Notes under the pieces: generated by a model
Seen by the model: the letters and a program-made list of their open reading frames with translations, nothing else
Database searches by the model: none
Told to the model about the DNA's origin: nothing
Program-made: the position numbers and the translations under genes
Source: Oceanicaulis sp.
GTDB taxonomy: Bacteria; Pseudomonadota; Alphaproteobacteria; Caulobacterales; Maricaulaceae
Assembly (NCBI GenBank): GCA_028280165.1
Contig: JANQMI010000212.1
Coordinates: 1 to 41,979 of the forward strand
Direction: 5' to 3'
Length of the DNA: 41,979 bases
Part shown: positions 24,035 to 32,383 of the stretch, one piece after another
How positions within the stretch are numbered: the stretch's first letter is position 1
Layout of the letters: every line of letters starts with the position of its first letter

Positions 24035-24643
24035 ATGGCATTTGAGGCGGAGCTGGACGGGCTTGCCCGTCGTCTCGTCCCGCGCGGGGATCGCGCGCGG
24101 GTGGTTATGCTCGCGCCCATATCCCCAAACGCCGGTGCCACGCCTATCGTTCAAGGCCTGGCTAAGGCCTCAACGCAGCTCACGGGAAGACCGGTCTGGG
24201 TCTACGATCTCGATTTCTCTTCCAACCGTCACGCCGCCATGAACACGCTGAATGGCGAAGCCTTTGCCGGTGAGTTGGGCGGTTTGCGCTTTTGGCGATC
24301 TGAGCCCGGCGGGGCAGGGCGACTGGCCCTGCGCCGACGCGCTGATGCGCCCATCTATGTCAGCCGTTTTGAACGTCAGGAAGGTGCTGTGAAAAGGGTG
24401 GTTTTCCACCCGTCAGCCGAATACTGGCGCAAAGCGCGCCAGGGGTGCGGCCTTGTCTTGGTCGATGCGCCCTATCGGTCCGCAGGGATTTCGAGCCTGG
24501 CCGCAGATATGGATGGCGTTATCCTTGTGGCGGATACTCAATGTGACGATCGAGGGGCCGCCGAAGCGTTGGCTGATCGCATCGAGGCGGCCGGAGGGCG
24601 GGTCTTGGGAGTGGTGCTGAACCGTACCAATGCGTTGCGGTGA
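24035..24643 (+). CDS. hfsB: Degenerate BY-kinase-like protein (HfsB type)
   Basis: A 202-residue protein with the P-loop fold of bacterial tyrosine kinases of the CpsD/Wzc type: VVMLAPISPNAGATPIVQGL at the P-loop position, VWVYDLDFSSNRHA at the Walker A' position, and GLVLVDAPYRSAGIS then MDGVILVADTQCDDRG at the Walker B side. The P-loop reads SPNAGATP and lacks the GK(S/T) lysine, and no tyrosine cluster is seen at the C-terminus, so ATP-dependent kinase activity is unlikely. The ATG at 24035 is preferred over the GTG at 24023 because AGGAAAGG lies about 11 bp before it. Its stop overlaps the next start. The match to HfsB rests mainly on gene order. Confidence 0.65.
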   Translation: MAFEAELDGLARRLVPRGDRARVVMLAPISPNAGATPIVQGLAKASTQLTGRPVWVYDLDFSSNRHAAMNTLNGEAFAGELGGLRFWRSEPGGAGRLALRRRADAPIYVSRFERQEGAVKRVVFHPSAEYWRKARQGCGLVLVDAPYRSAGISSLAADMDGVILVADTQCDDRGAAEALADRIEAAGGRVLGVVLNRTNALR

Positions 24644-25905
24644 CCGATGCCGCGTTTCTAGCGGACCGTTGGCGCCAGGCTGCGCCGCGGCTGAAATTCT
24701 GGCCTGCAGTTGAAGTTGGATTGGCGCTCATTGCGCTGCTTTTGTTTTCGCAGGGCTTACTGGGTCCGCTATTCACCGATCCGGCAGACCCTGATGGTGC
24801 TGAGGCCCTGCGCCTGATCTGGCCGCCGGTCTACTTGCTAACGCTGGGGCTGATAGCGCTGCACCCCATACGGGTTTGGCATGTGGTGCTCCGCAGCTGG
24901 CCGCTCATTCTGCTGGCGAGCCTCACGCTATTATCCGCGATGTGGTCCATTGATCCAGGCACAACTATGCGTCGTGGCCTGGCCGTCGTCATGACGCTCG
25001 CCTTTGGAGTCTGGCTTGCAGCACGCTTTGGGTGGCGTGATTTCATCCGCCTAGTGGCGTTGATGTTTGCCATTCTAGCTCTCGGCAGTGCAGTTGCGGG
25101 TGCCGTTTTCCCTGGGTTTGGCGTGATGCATGAAATCCATGTTGGAGCCTGGAAAGGCCTGTGGTGGGAAAAGAATACGCTGGGAGCCATGATGGCCTGG
25201 GCGAGCCTGTCTTTTATCGCTGCCGGCGTTTCCGCTCCCAATCGCACGGAGCAGCGAGCCTGGTTCGCCCTTGTTTTGCTTGCCGCTGCGCTAGTTCTGC
25301 TATCCACATCGCGAACGGCGCTCCTCGCGCTCTTGATCTGCACAGCGGGCCCATTGGCCATTGCTTTGACACGGCGCGGCTTTGGGTTTGCGGCCATCGC
25401 GATCTTTGGCGGGCTTTGTGGTATCGCGGCGCTGATTGGGGTCATTCTGGTTGGCCCCGCGGTCATTCTGGAAGCGCTTGGCCGTGATGCCACGCTAACC
25501 GGGCGTACCGATATCTGGCAGGGCCTGATCCAAACGATCGCAGCCCGGCCACTCACCGGTTATGGCTATGGCGTTTTCTGGTCGGTGGACAACGGTCCGG
25601 TCTTTTGGCTCCGGCAGGCGACAGCTTGGGAGGTGCCAACCGCGCATAATGCATGGCTGGAAACGGCCCTGGCGATTGGTTTGCCGGGTGTCGCACTGGC
25701 CCTTTTGGTGGTAGCGCGGGGTCTGATCAGCGCGATCACACGGCTCTTCAGGGGGGTGGAGACCTATTGGGCTTTGCCCTTCCTGGTCGCCTGGGTCGGC
25801 ATCAGCCTGTCAGAAAGCAATCTGCTGGAACAAAATGGTCTTGTCTGGCTGCTCTTAAGCGCAACGCTGGCTAAGCTTGCCAGTGACCGTGGCGGACGAG
25901 CCTAG
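24640..25905 (+). CDS. hfsC: O-antigen ligase/polymerase family protein (Wzy; HfsC-like)
   Basis: A 421-residue polytopic membrane protein with about ten to twelve hydrophobic segments and the Wzy/WaaL family's long periplasmic loop (GRTDIWQGLIQTIAARPLTG, then YGYGVFW and PTAHNAWLETALAIG). Such proteins polymerise or ligate lipid-linked glycans; by position it would join the repeat units of the exported polysaccharide. It starts at a GTG overlapping the previous stop. HfsC and its paralogue HfsI, or an unrelated ligase, cannot be separated here. It ends in a 4-bp overlap with a convergent hydrolase gene. Confidence 0.78.
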   Translation: MTDAAFLADRWRQAAPRLKFWPAVEVGLALIALLLFSQGLLGPLFTDPADPDGAEALRLIWPPVYLLTLGLIALHPIRVWHVVLRSWPLILLASLTLLSAMWSIDPGTTMRRGLAVVMTLAFGVWLAARFGWRDFIRLVALMFAILALGSAVAGAVFPGFGVMHEIHVGAWKGLWWEKNTLGAMMAWASLSFIAAGVSAPNRTEQRAWFALVLLAAALVLLSTSRTALLALLICTAGPLAIALTRRGFGFAAIAIFGGLCGIAALIGVILVGPAVILEALGRDATLTGRTDIWQGLIQTIAARPLTGYGYGVFWSVDNGPVFWLRQATAWEVPTAHNAWLETALAIGLPGVALALLVVARGLISAITRLFRGVETYWALPFLVAWVGISLSESNLLEQNGLVWLLLSATLAKLASDRGGRA

Positions 25906-26822
25906 TTCGCCAACAGATCCCGAATCGCATTGCTGACATCGCCCGGTTTTTCCGCCTGAGCCATGTGGCCGGCATCTGTGATGAGCAGGAGCTCAGCATT
26001 GGGGATGGCTGCAGCAAAGCGCGGGCCGTGCAGGGCAGGGATCATCACATCTCTCGCGCCCCAAATGACCAAGGTCTCCGATTGGATTGTCCGCAAGGCT
26101 GGATTGGGGTCAGGCAAGGTGAATTGTTCAATACGCTGGATCAGCGCGTCTCCAATTCCGTCAATGCGCATCAGGGCCCCAATGCGTGCGACATCATCGG
26201 CGCTGAGCCGTGAAGGATCGGCGTAAAGCGCGGCAGTTGCCGCCTGAACTCCAGCATCCGGTGCCATCGTCAAAAACAATTGAATCTGTGGCGGGACCGG
26301 CGCTGGCGTGTCGCCAACCCCTAGATTGGGATAGCCACCGGGGCTGATCAGGACGAGATGGGACACCGCATCAGGATTTGCAGCCGCGTAGCGCCAGGCG
26401 ACCAGGCCGCCAAGCGAATTTCCTCCAATGGCAAACTGCTCCGGCGCAATTTCATCAAGCAAGGCAGAGACTTGGGCCACGGTGTCCTCGACGGAGTAGG
26501 CCTGATCTTCGCGCGGGCCGGTCAAGGCATGGCCGGGTAAATCGAACCGGATGACCCGGTAGTCGGACTGAAGGTCTTCAGCAACGGCATCGAACGCTTC
26601 AAGAGAGTGGGAAAAACCGTGGATTAAGACAATCGCCGGGGCCCCGGCAGGTCCTGATTCCCGAACGCGCCACTCCATGCCCGCGGCGTTCACAAGCCGG
26701 TCATTCGGGCCCATCCACTCTGAGCGGACTTCGTCCAGTCCGGGTTGTTGAGAGAGAAACGCGATCACGGCCACGAGGACGACAATGATCAAGACGAGCC
26801 CGCCAAGGATTCGCTGCCACAT
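25902..26822 (-). CDS. Membrane-anchored alpha/beta hydrolase
   Basis: A 306-residue alpha/beta-hydrolase with an N-terminal membrane anchor (residues 5-24, ILGGLVLIIVVLVAVIAFL). The fold landmarks are IVLIHGFSHSLEAF (oxyanion loop), RVIRFDLPGHALTG, the nucleophile elbow AIGGNSLGGLV, VIWGARDVMIP with the acid, and ITDAGHMAQ with the histidine. The start at 26822 (MWQRILGG) is chosen because it leads straight into the anchor; the longer frame is low-complexity. It is the distal gene of the tetR-hydrolase-hydrolase run and probably faces the periplasm. Substrate unknown. Confidence 0.87.
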   Translation of the reverse strand: MWQRILGGLVLIIVVLVAVIAFLSQQPGLDEVRSEWMGPNDRLVNAAGMEWRVRESGPAGAPAIVLIHGFSHSLEAFDAVAEDLQSDYRVIRFDLPGHALTGPREDQAYSVEDTVAQVSALLDEIAPEQFAIGGNSLGGLVAWRYAAANPDAVSHLVLISPGGYPNLGVGDTPAPVPPQIQLFLTMAPDAGVQAATAALYADPSRLSADDVARIGALMRIDGIGDALIQRIEQFTLPDPNPALRTIQSETLVIWGARDVMIPALHGPRFAAAIPNAELLLITDAGHMAQAEKPGDVSNAIRDLLAN

Positions 26823-26833
26823 GGATATTCGCC

Positions 26834-27697
26834 TTAGTCGATTTGGTCGAAGAATGTCGTGAGCGCGGCTTGTGCCACAGTTTCGGTGAGAAGGGGAGCA
26901 TGGCCCACATCGGGCACTTGCGCGAGGGTCATGTGCGGGCTGCGCTGACGCATTCCTTCGACCGTCTCCATGGCCAGCAAATCGGTCAGGACACCACGCA
27001 CTAAAAGAAGCGGTAAGGGGGCCAAAGCCTCGAAGAAGGGCCACAGATCAGGCGGAGCGACGTCGCCATTTTGAACTGGCCGAGAGATTTCAGGGTCATA
27101 GTCCAATACCACTTCGCCATCGTCCTGCCGACAGATCCGCCGGGCGAAGGCAAGCCAGAAGGCTGGGTCTGTCTCGTTGGGAAAGGCGACGCCATTAATC
27201 CTGCGCACGGCGTCTGCGGCATCGTCCCAGGTGTCATAAGGCCCACCACCGCCGACATAGCCTTGAATACGCTTCAAGCCCTTCGGGTCGATCACGGGGC
27301 CGATATCATTGATCGCGGCCGCTTTGATGAGGCCGGGATGGGCGGCAGCCATAATCATGGTCATAAGCCCGCCCATGGAGGTGCCGAGCGCCACAACCTC
27401 CGTCCAGCCCACGGTTTCCAACAGCCCAACCATGTCTTCGACATAGGTCGCCGGCGTGTAGTTCTCGGGGTAGGGGTCGTAATCCGATCGACCGCGTCCG
27501 CGCACGTCCACTGCGATAACGCTGCGCCCTTGAGCGGCAATGCCGGGCGCGACATCTTCGAAATCCCGGCTATTGCGCGTGAGGCCATGCATGCATAGCA
27601 CAGGCCGCTTTTCAGAGGCTGTTTCAGAGGGATAGCGCCGGTAGTAGGTCCGTACACCATCAGGTGCTGTGTAGTAGTGTTCGGAATACGCGGTCAT
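26834..27697 (-). CDS. Alpha/beta hydrolase
   Basis: A 287-residue soluble alpha/beta-hydrolase: VLCMHGLTRNSRDF (oxyanion loop), VIAVDVRGRGRSDYDP, the nucleophile elbow ALGTSMGGLM, INDIGPVID, LLVRGVLTDLL with the acid position, and VPDVGHAPLL with the histidine. The RGRGRSDYDP and NDIGP segments recall enol-lactone and haloalkane-type hydrolases, but no substrate can be claimed. It overlaps the stop of tetR by 4 bp and precedes the membrane-anchored hydrolase by 11 bp. Confidence 0.87.
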   Translation of the reverse strand: MTAYSEHYYTAPDGVRTYYRRYPSETASEKRPVLCMHGLTRNSRDFEDVAPGIAAQGRSVIAVDVRGRGRSDYDPYPENYTPATYVEDMVGLLETVGWTEVVALGTSMGGLMTMIMAAAHPGLIKAAAINDIGPVIDPKGLKRIQGYVGGGGPYDTWDDAADAVRRINGVAFPNETDPAFWLAFARRICRQDDGEVVLDYDPEISRPVQNGDVAPPDLWPFFEALAPLPLLLVRGVLTDLLAMETVEGMRQRSPHMTLAQVPDVGHAPLLTETVAQAALTTFFDQID

Positions 27698-28398
27698 TCG
27701 GCTGCCTTGGAATTCTCGATCGAGCCACTGTCTGATCGGTCTTTGGCCAAACGGCGGAAGCCGGCCGCGACGAAGAGCGGAAGGCGTTTATGCACCGCCG
27801 ACAGGTCGGTGGACTTACACATACCGCCGGACAACGCGTCAATCCGGCCCGTCTCTGCGAAGGTCAGCACCAATGCGCCAGACAGGAAGTGATAGCTCCA
27901 AAAGAGCTCTTCTTCAGGCGCATCGGGCAGGGCACGCCGAATGGATTCCATGAAACGGCGCACGATCGGGTCGAAATATTTCGACATCATCGCTTCGCCC
28001 CATTCTGGAGAATTAGTCACCTGGCCAATGAGCGCAAAATAGCTTTTCCAACCCGGGCCACCGTTTTCTGACCGGTCGAGCAAAGGCTCGGTGAAGGCTT
28101 CAATTATGTCTTCAACGCTCGGCCCATCTGGACCGGCGTCGCGCTCGCATTGCTCGAGACGGTCCAGGCGAATCTGATTCAAACGCTCCGCGCGACGCAA
28201 TAAGACCGCATCAAAGAGCTCGCGCTTGCCTCCAAAATAATAGGCGACCAGCGCCGGATCGGCATCGGCTTCGCGAGCAATCGCCCGCACTGTCACGCCG
28301 TAAAAGCCTTTCTCGGCAAAGAGTTTCTCGGCCGCGTCCAGCAAGGTTTGACGGGTCCGCTCACCCTTTCGGCTCAAGCTGGCTTCTAATGTGTCCAT
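27694..28398 (-). CDS. TetR-family repressor
   Basis: A 234-residue TetR regulator. The N-terminal DNA-binding domain is RQTLLDAAEKLFAEKGFYGV then TVRAIAREADADPALVAYYF with GGKRELFDAV. The ligand-binding half (SYFALIGQVTNSPEWGEAMM, KYFDPIVRRFM, ELFWSYHFLSGALVLTF) resembles the C-terminal domain of PsrA-like regulators that sense acyl compounds; that link is inference. The start at 28398 (MDTLEASL) is the family-like one. It leads the run with the two hydrolases and is divergent from the TonB receptor across about 190 bp containing a TTCAACGTTGAA dyad. Confidence 0.88.
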   Translation of the reverse strand: MDTLEASLSRKGERTRQTLLDAAEKLFAEKGFYGVTVRAIAREADADPALVAYYFGGKRELFDAVLLRRAERLNQIRLDRLEQCERDAGPDGPSVEDIIEAFTEPLLDRSENGGPGWKSYFALIGQVTNSPEWGEAMMSKYFDPIVRRFMESIRRALPDAPEEELFWSYHFLSGALVLTFAETGRIDALSGGMCKSTDLSAVHKRLPLFVAAGFRRLAKDRSDSGSIENSKAAE

Positions 28399-28498
28399 TT
28401 TAGTCCTCCCACCCTCAAAGACTGAGGGCGATGTCTCGGCAGTGTGGCGCGCACGCCTCGCCAAGATCATTCATCATTAGCAAAAAGTCTAAATCCCA

Positions 28499-28527
28499 TT
28501 GACTTTTCATTCAACGTTGAAAAAACT
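28499..28527 (+). promoter_or_regulatory. Candidate promoter with TTCAACGTTGAA operator
   Basis: A perfect 12-bp palindrome TTCAACGTTGAA at 28510-28521 lies between a -35-like TTGACT (28499-28504) and a weak -10-like AAAACT (28522-28527) at 17-bp spacing, pointing at the TonB receptor gene. TetR bound there would block transcription. The -10 match is poor. Confidence 0.55.
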
Positions 28528-28586
28528 CTCGCGCAAACGCTCCGACAAAAAACAGAGCGACTAAGATTTTAGGGAGGGATAACCCC

Positions 28587-30872
28587 ATGACCATTCGTCG
28601 CAAACTGCTCACGACAGCAGCTCTGCTTACATCCGTTTCCATGCTCCCCATGGCCGCCCCTGCGATGGCGCAAGAGGCACAGGCCAGCGACGGTGATTCC
28701 CGAGAAATCATCACAGTCACGGCACGTCGGCGCGAAGAAAGCATCCTGGATGTCCCAATTTCAGTGACAGCGGTATCTGGCGAGCAGCTGGAACAGACCG
28801 GTGCGGTTGATATTACGGCGATCCAGCGTTTGACGCCGAATGCGACCATTGAGGTGGCCCGAGGGTCGAACTCCACTCTGATCGCGTTTATCCGCGGCGT
28901 CGGTCAGCAGGATCCGCTTTGGGGCTTTGAGCCAGGCGTGGGTCTGTATATCGATGACATCTACGTCGCGCGGCCTCAAGGCGCGATCCTCGACATTTTT
29001 GATGTTCAAAGCATTGAAGTGCTGCGTGGGCCGCAGGGTACGCTCTACGGTCGCAACACCATTGGTGGCGCGATCAAATATGTCACCAATCGGCTGAATA
29101 CCGATGATCCAGAGTTCCAGGCGCGTGTTGCCTATGGCTCCTATAACCAGTTCGACACGATCCTGTCCGGATCGATTCCGCTGAGCGAGACCTTCGCGAT
29201 TGGTGGAGCGCTAGCACGCTACACCCGTGATGGCTTTGGCGAGAATCTGCTCACCGGGGCAGACCACTATAATAAGGACATCCTAGCCGGGCGGTTGTCG
29301 GCAGAGTGGACACCAACAGACAATCTCTTCGTGCGTTTGTCGTATGACCGCACTGAGGACGATTCCAATGCTAAGCATGGTCACCGTCTGTTGCCGGATG
29401 CGGCTGGCGTCTTCCCCGTCACCTCTGACGTCTTTGACACGCGCGGTGGAGCCGGCGATGCAAACTCGGTTGAGACCGAAGGCTGGTCGGCGAGCGTTGA
29501 GTGGGACATCAACGAGGCTTTCACCTTCAAATCCATTACCGCATACCGCGAAGGCTCAACCGTCACACCGATCGATTTCGACGCGCTGCCCCAGCCGGAC
29601 TTTGATGTTCCGGCGAACTATGCGGACGACCAGTTTAGTCAGGAATTCCAACTGCTTTACAGTGGCGATCGCCTGTCCGGTATTGTTGGGGCTTACTATC
29701 TAGACGGCAATGCCAATGGCGATTTTGACGTGATCTTGAGCTCGCTGGGCCTGACGATCTATCAGGCGGGTGACCAGACCAAAGAAAACATCTCAGTGTA
29801 CGCCGACTTCACCTATGACGTGACCGATCGCCTGAGCGTTTCAGCGGGAGCCCGCTACACTGAAGATGAGACGGTTGCCGACGTGACCCGTGAGGTCTGG
29901 CTTGGCTTGGGATCTGGTTCGTTCGATGCGTCAAACACCTCTATCTTCCTGGCGACCCAGACCGGTTATCAAGGCCTGACGCGGACCGATGATGCCTTCA
30001 CGCCGCGCCTGTCTGCGACTTACGCGCTGAACGATACGGTGAATGTCTACGCGTCCTATTCCCAAGGCTTCAAAGCCGGTGGCTTTGATCCACGCGCGCG
30101 TCAGGATCTCGACCCGACCGGCTTGTCGGCAGAAGGCTTCGGTCCTGAATTCGTCGACAGCTACGAGATTGGTCTGAAGGGCAGCGTGCTCGACAACCGC
30201 CTCGTCGGCAGCATCGCCTACTTCCTGGCGGACTATTCTGACCAGCAGATTACCGTTCAGCAGGGTGTCGATTCCGACAATGACGGTGTCAACGACACCT
30301 TTGTCTCTTCGGTCTTCAACGCCGGGGAAAGCGAATATAATGGCCTTGAAATCGAAGCTTCGCTCTTCCTGACCGACGAGTTCCAGATCGATTGGGTCCT
30401 AGGTGTCATTGATGCAGAGATCAATGAGATCCTTTCTGGTGGCGTCAATATCGCCAGCAACTTCGTCACCCAGAACACACCGGAACTGACCAACCGATTT
30501 GGTTTCACCTACAACACCACGGTGCTCGATGAGCATAATCTGGTTGTGACTGGGTCGGCCTCCTACCGTGATGGCTACAATCTGTTCAATGTCGAGAATA
30601 GTGGTTTTGCCGCTGGTACGAGTGCGGTCTTCCCGGCTGGCGGCCCAGCTCTGGATCCTGACAGCTATACGCTGTTTGATCTAAGCGCAGTGCTGACCAG
30701 TGCCAGCGAGCGTTGGAGTTTTGCGCTCCACGGCCGCAATCTGTCGGACGAAAACTATCGCGTCGCGGCTTATAATTTTGTGACGCCGAGCCAGCTGGGT
30801 GCGGATGGTGCATACTCCGCCTTCTACGGCGCACCGCGTACGGTGACGGCCTCTGTGACCTTCCGCTACTAG
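28587..30872 (+). CDS. TonB-dependent outer-membrane receptor
   Basis: A 761-residue TonB-dependent receptor. A signal peptide of about 29 residues ends PAMAQ. After a short spacer comes a TonB-box-like IITVTARRREE and the plug domain (LDVPISVTAVSGEQLEQTGA, GVGLYIDDIYVARPQGAILD, VLRGPQGTLYGRNTIGGAIK). The beta-barrel runs to a terminal phenylalanine-rich strand, VTASVTFRY. Receptors of this type import scarce organic compounds through the outer membrane. It has a GGGAGG ribosome binding site. Its neighbours (hydrolases, MFS carrier, acyl-CoA synthetase) point to an organic ester or acid as ligand, and not siderophore iron; that is inference. Confidence 0.94.
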   Translation: MTIRRKLLTTAALLTSVSMLPMAAPAMAQEAQASDGDSREIITVTARRREESILDVPISVTAVSGEQLEQTGAVDITAIQRLTPNATIEVARGSNSTLIAFIRGVGQQDPLWGFEPGVGLYIDDIYVARPQGAILDIFDVQSIEVLRGPQGTLYGRNTIGGAIKYVTNRLNTDDPEFQARVAYGSYNQFDTILSGSIPLSETFAIGGALARYTRDGFGENLLTGADHYNKDILAGRLSAEWTPTDNLFVRLSYDRTEDDSNAKHGHRLLPDAAGVFPVTSDVFDTRGGAGDANSVETEGWSASVEWDINEAFTFKSITAYREGSTVTPIDFDALPQPDFDVPANYADDQFSQEFQLLYSGDRLSGIVGAYYLDGNANGDFDVILSSLGLTIYQAGDQTKENISVYADFTYDVTDRLSVSAGARYTEDETVADVTREVWLGLGSGSFDASNTSIFLATQTGYQGLTRTDDAFTPRLSATYALNDTVNVYASYSQGFKAGGFDPRARQDLDPTGLSAEGFGPEFVDSYEIGLKGSVLDNRLVGSIAYFLADYSDQQITVQQGVDSDNDGVNDTFVSSVFNAGESEYNGLEIEASLFLTDEFQIDWVLGVIDAEINEILSGGVNIASNFVTQNTPELTNRFGFTYNTTVLDEHNLVVTGSASYRDGYNLFNVENSGFAAGTSAVFPAGGPALDPDSYTLFDLSAVLTSASERWSFALHGRNLSDENYRVAAYNFVTPSQLGADGAYSAFYGAPRTVTASVTFRY

Positions 30873-30888
30873 GCGCAGAATTAGGATC

Positions 30889-30936
30889 AAGCGCCGCTGA
30901 ACCGAGGCCCACCGGGATCGGCTCAGCGGCGCTTTT
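30889..30936 (+). terminator. Terminator after the TonB receptor gene
   Basis: AAGCGCCGCTGA (30889-30900) pairs perfectly over 12 bp with TCAGCGGCGCTT (30923-30934), followed by TT and a pyrimidine stretch. It probably attenuates transcription from the receptor into the MFS gene. Confidence 0.75.
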
Positions 30937-31021
30937 CCTTTGTGTTTGAAATGAAAACTGCGCCATCATGGGGCAAAGCTCGCCAAAGAGCGGGCTCACA
31001 GCTGAATTTCGGGGAGCGTCC

Positions 31022-32371
31022 ATGAGTGACACCACTAAGCCCGCCTCGGCCCCGGCCGGACCGGCGTATCGCGCCTATGTGCTATTTCTTCTGATCGGTG
31101 TTTACATCTTCAACTTCGTGGACCGCCAGATCATTGGTATCCTCGCCGTTCCGATCAAAGAAGATATGGGGCTCACCGATACCCAGCTCAGCCTGATGGG
31201 TGGACTGGCGTTCGCCATCTTCTATTCCACGCTTGGTGTTCCGATTGCCTGGCTCTCAGACCGCAAGAACCGCACCTGGATCATTACCATTGCCCTTGTG
31301 GTCTGGTCGTTGTTCACGGCGATTTGCGGTTTGGCCACAAACTTTTGGCAGCTGTTTCTCGCCCGTGTTGGCGTCGGCGTTGGGGAGGCCGGCGGTGTTG
31401 CGCCCTCCTACTCAATCATCTCCGACTATTTCCCGCCGGAGAAGCGCGCGCGAGCGCTTGCGGTGTATTCCTTTGCAATTCCGATCGGTTCCGCCTTGGG
31501 TATCGTACTGGGGGGTGTCCTGACCAGCCTGCTGGATTGGCGTTGGGCCTTCATCATTATTGGAATAGCGGGCGTCGCCTTCGCACCGATCTTCAAATTG
31601 TCTCTGCGCGAGCCAGAGCGTGGTCGTTTTGACCCGCCCGGGGCAGATACCAAGCCGGTCTCCATCGGCGCGGTGTTCGCGAAACTCACCACAAAGTCCA
31701 GCTTCTGGTTCCTGTCCTTCGGAGCGGCCTTCTCTTCGATGATGGGCTATGGGCTGTTTTTCTGGATTCCAGCATTTCTGGTTCGCAGTTTTGGTGCAGA
31801 GCTGCCGGACTTTATGAGTTTCCTGCCCTCCGTCCTTTTCCCGGCGGGTATTGATGAGGGCCGGACCGTATTGCTCAGTGCTGCGTATTTCTATGGCGTT
31901 GTGGTGCTTGTCGGTGGACTGATCGGCATCTGGCTTGGCGGCCAGCTTGGCGATGGGTTGGGTAAAGGTGACAAAGCTAATTACGCCCGCGTTCCTGCGA
32001 TTGCGTTCGCGTTTGTCGTACCCTTCTTCGGCTTTGCCATGTGGTCGGGTGACTTGGCGGTGACCTTCTTTGCCTTGCTGATCCCGACGGCGCTCGGTCT
32101 GGCCTGGCTGGGACCGGTTCTTTCGGCGTTTCAGCACATCGTGCCGCCGAATATGCGCGCGACCGCCTCGGCGATGTTCCTGCTGATCAATAATCTGCTT
32201 GGGCTCACCTTTGGCAATCTGTCCCTGGGGCTTCTGTCCGACGCCCTCCAGCCTCAGTTTGGCGATGAAAGCCTGAGATACGCGCTGTTGGGAGGGACGG
32301 TCTTCTACATCGCCGCATCGCTTTTGCTATTCTTGGCGTCTCCGCGCCTGCGCAAAGACTGGGAGCAATAG
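31022..32371 (+). CDS. MFS transporter (spinster-like)
   Basis: A 449-residue carrier with 12 predicted helices. The motif A region is WLSDRKNRTWI after helix 2, and the N-terminal FVDRQIIGILAVPIKEDMGL, GVGVGEAGGVAPSYS and PPEKRARALAVYSF match the spinster-like MFS group common next to TonB receptors in sphingomonad-like genomes. It would carry the receptor's substrate, or a hydrolysis product, across the inner membrane. ATG 31022 with GGGGAG 5 bp before it is preferred over the frame start at 30968. The next gene begins 13 bp after its stop. Confidence 0.92.
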   Translation: MSDTTKPASAPAGPAYRAYVLFLLIGVYIFNFVDRQIIGILAVPIKEDMGLTDTQLSLMGGLAFAIFYSTLGVPIAWLSDRKNRTWIITIALVVWSLFTAICGLATNFWQLFLARVGVGVGEAGGVAPSYSIISDYFPPEKRARALAVYSFAIPIGSALGIVLGGVLTSLLDWRWAFIIIGIAGVAFAPIFKLSLREPERGRFDPPGADTKPVSIGAVFAKLTTKSSFWFLSFGAAFSSMMGYGLFFWIPAFLVRSFGAELPDFMSFLPSVLFPAGIDEGRTVLLSAAYFYGVVVLVGGLIGIWLGGQLGDGLGKGDKANYARVPAIAFAFVVPFFGFAMWSGDLAVTFFALLIPTALGLAWLGPVLSAFQHIVPPNMRATASAMFLLINNLLGLTFGNLSLGLLSDALQPQFGDESLRYALLGGTVFYIAASLLLFLASPRLRKDWEQ

Positions 32372-32383
32372 GGCTAAACGTGC

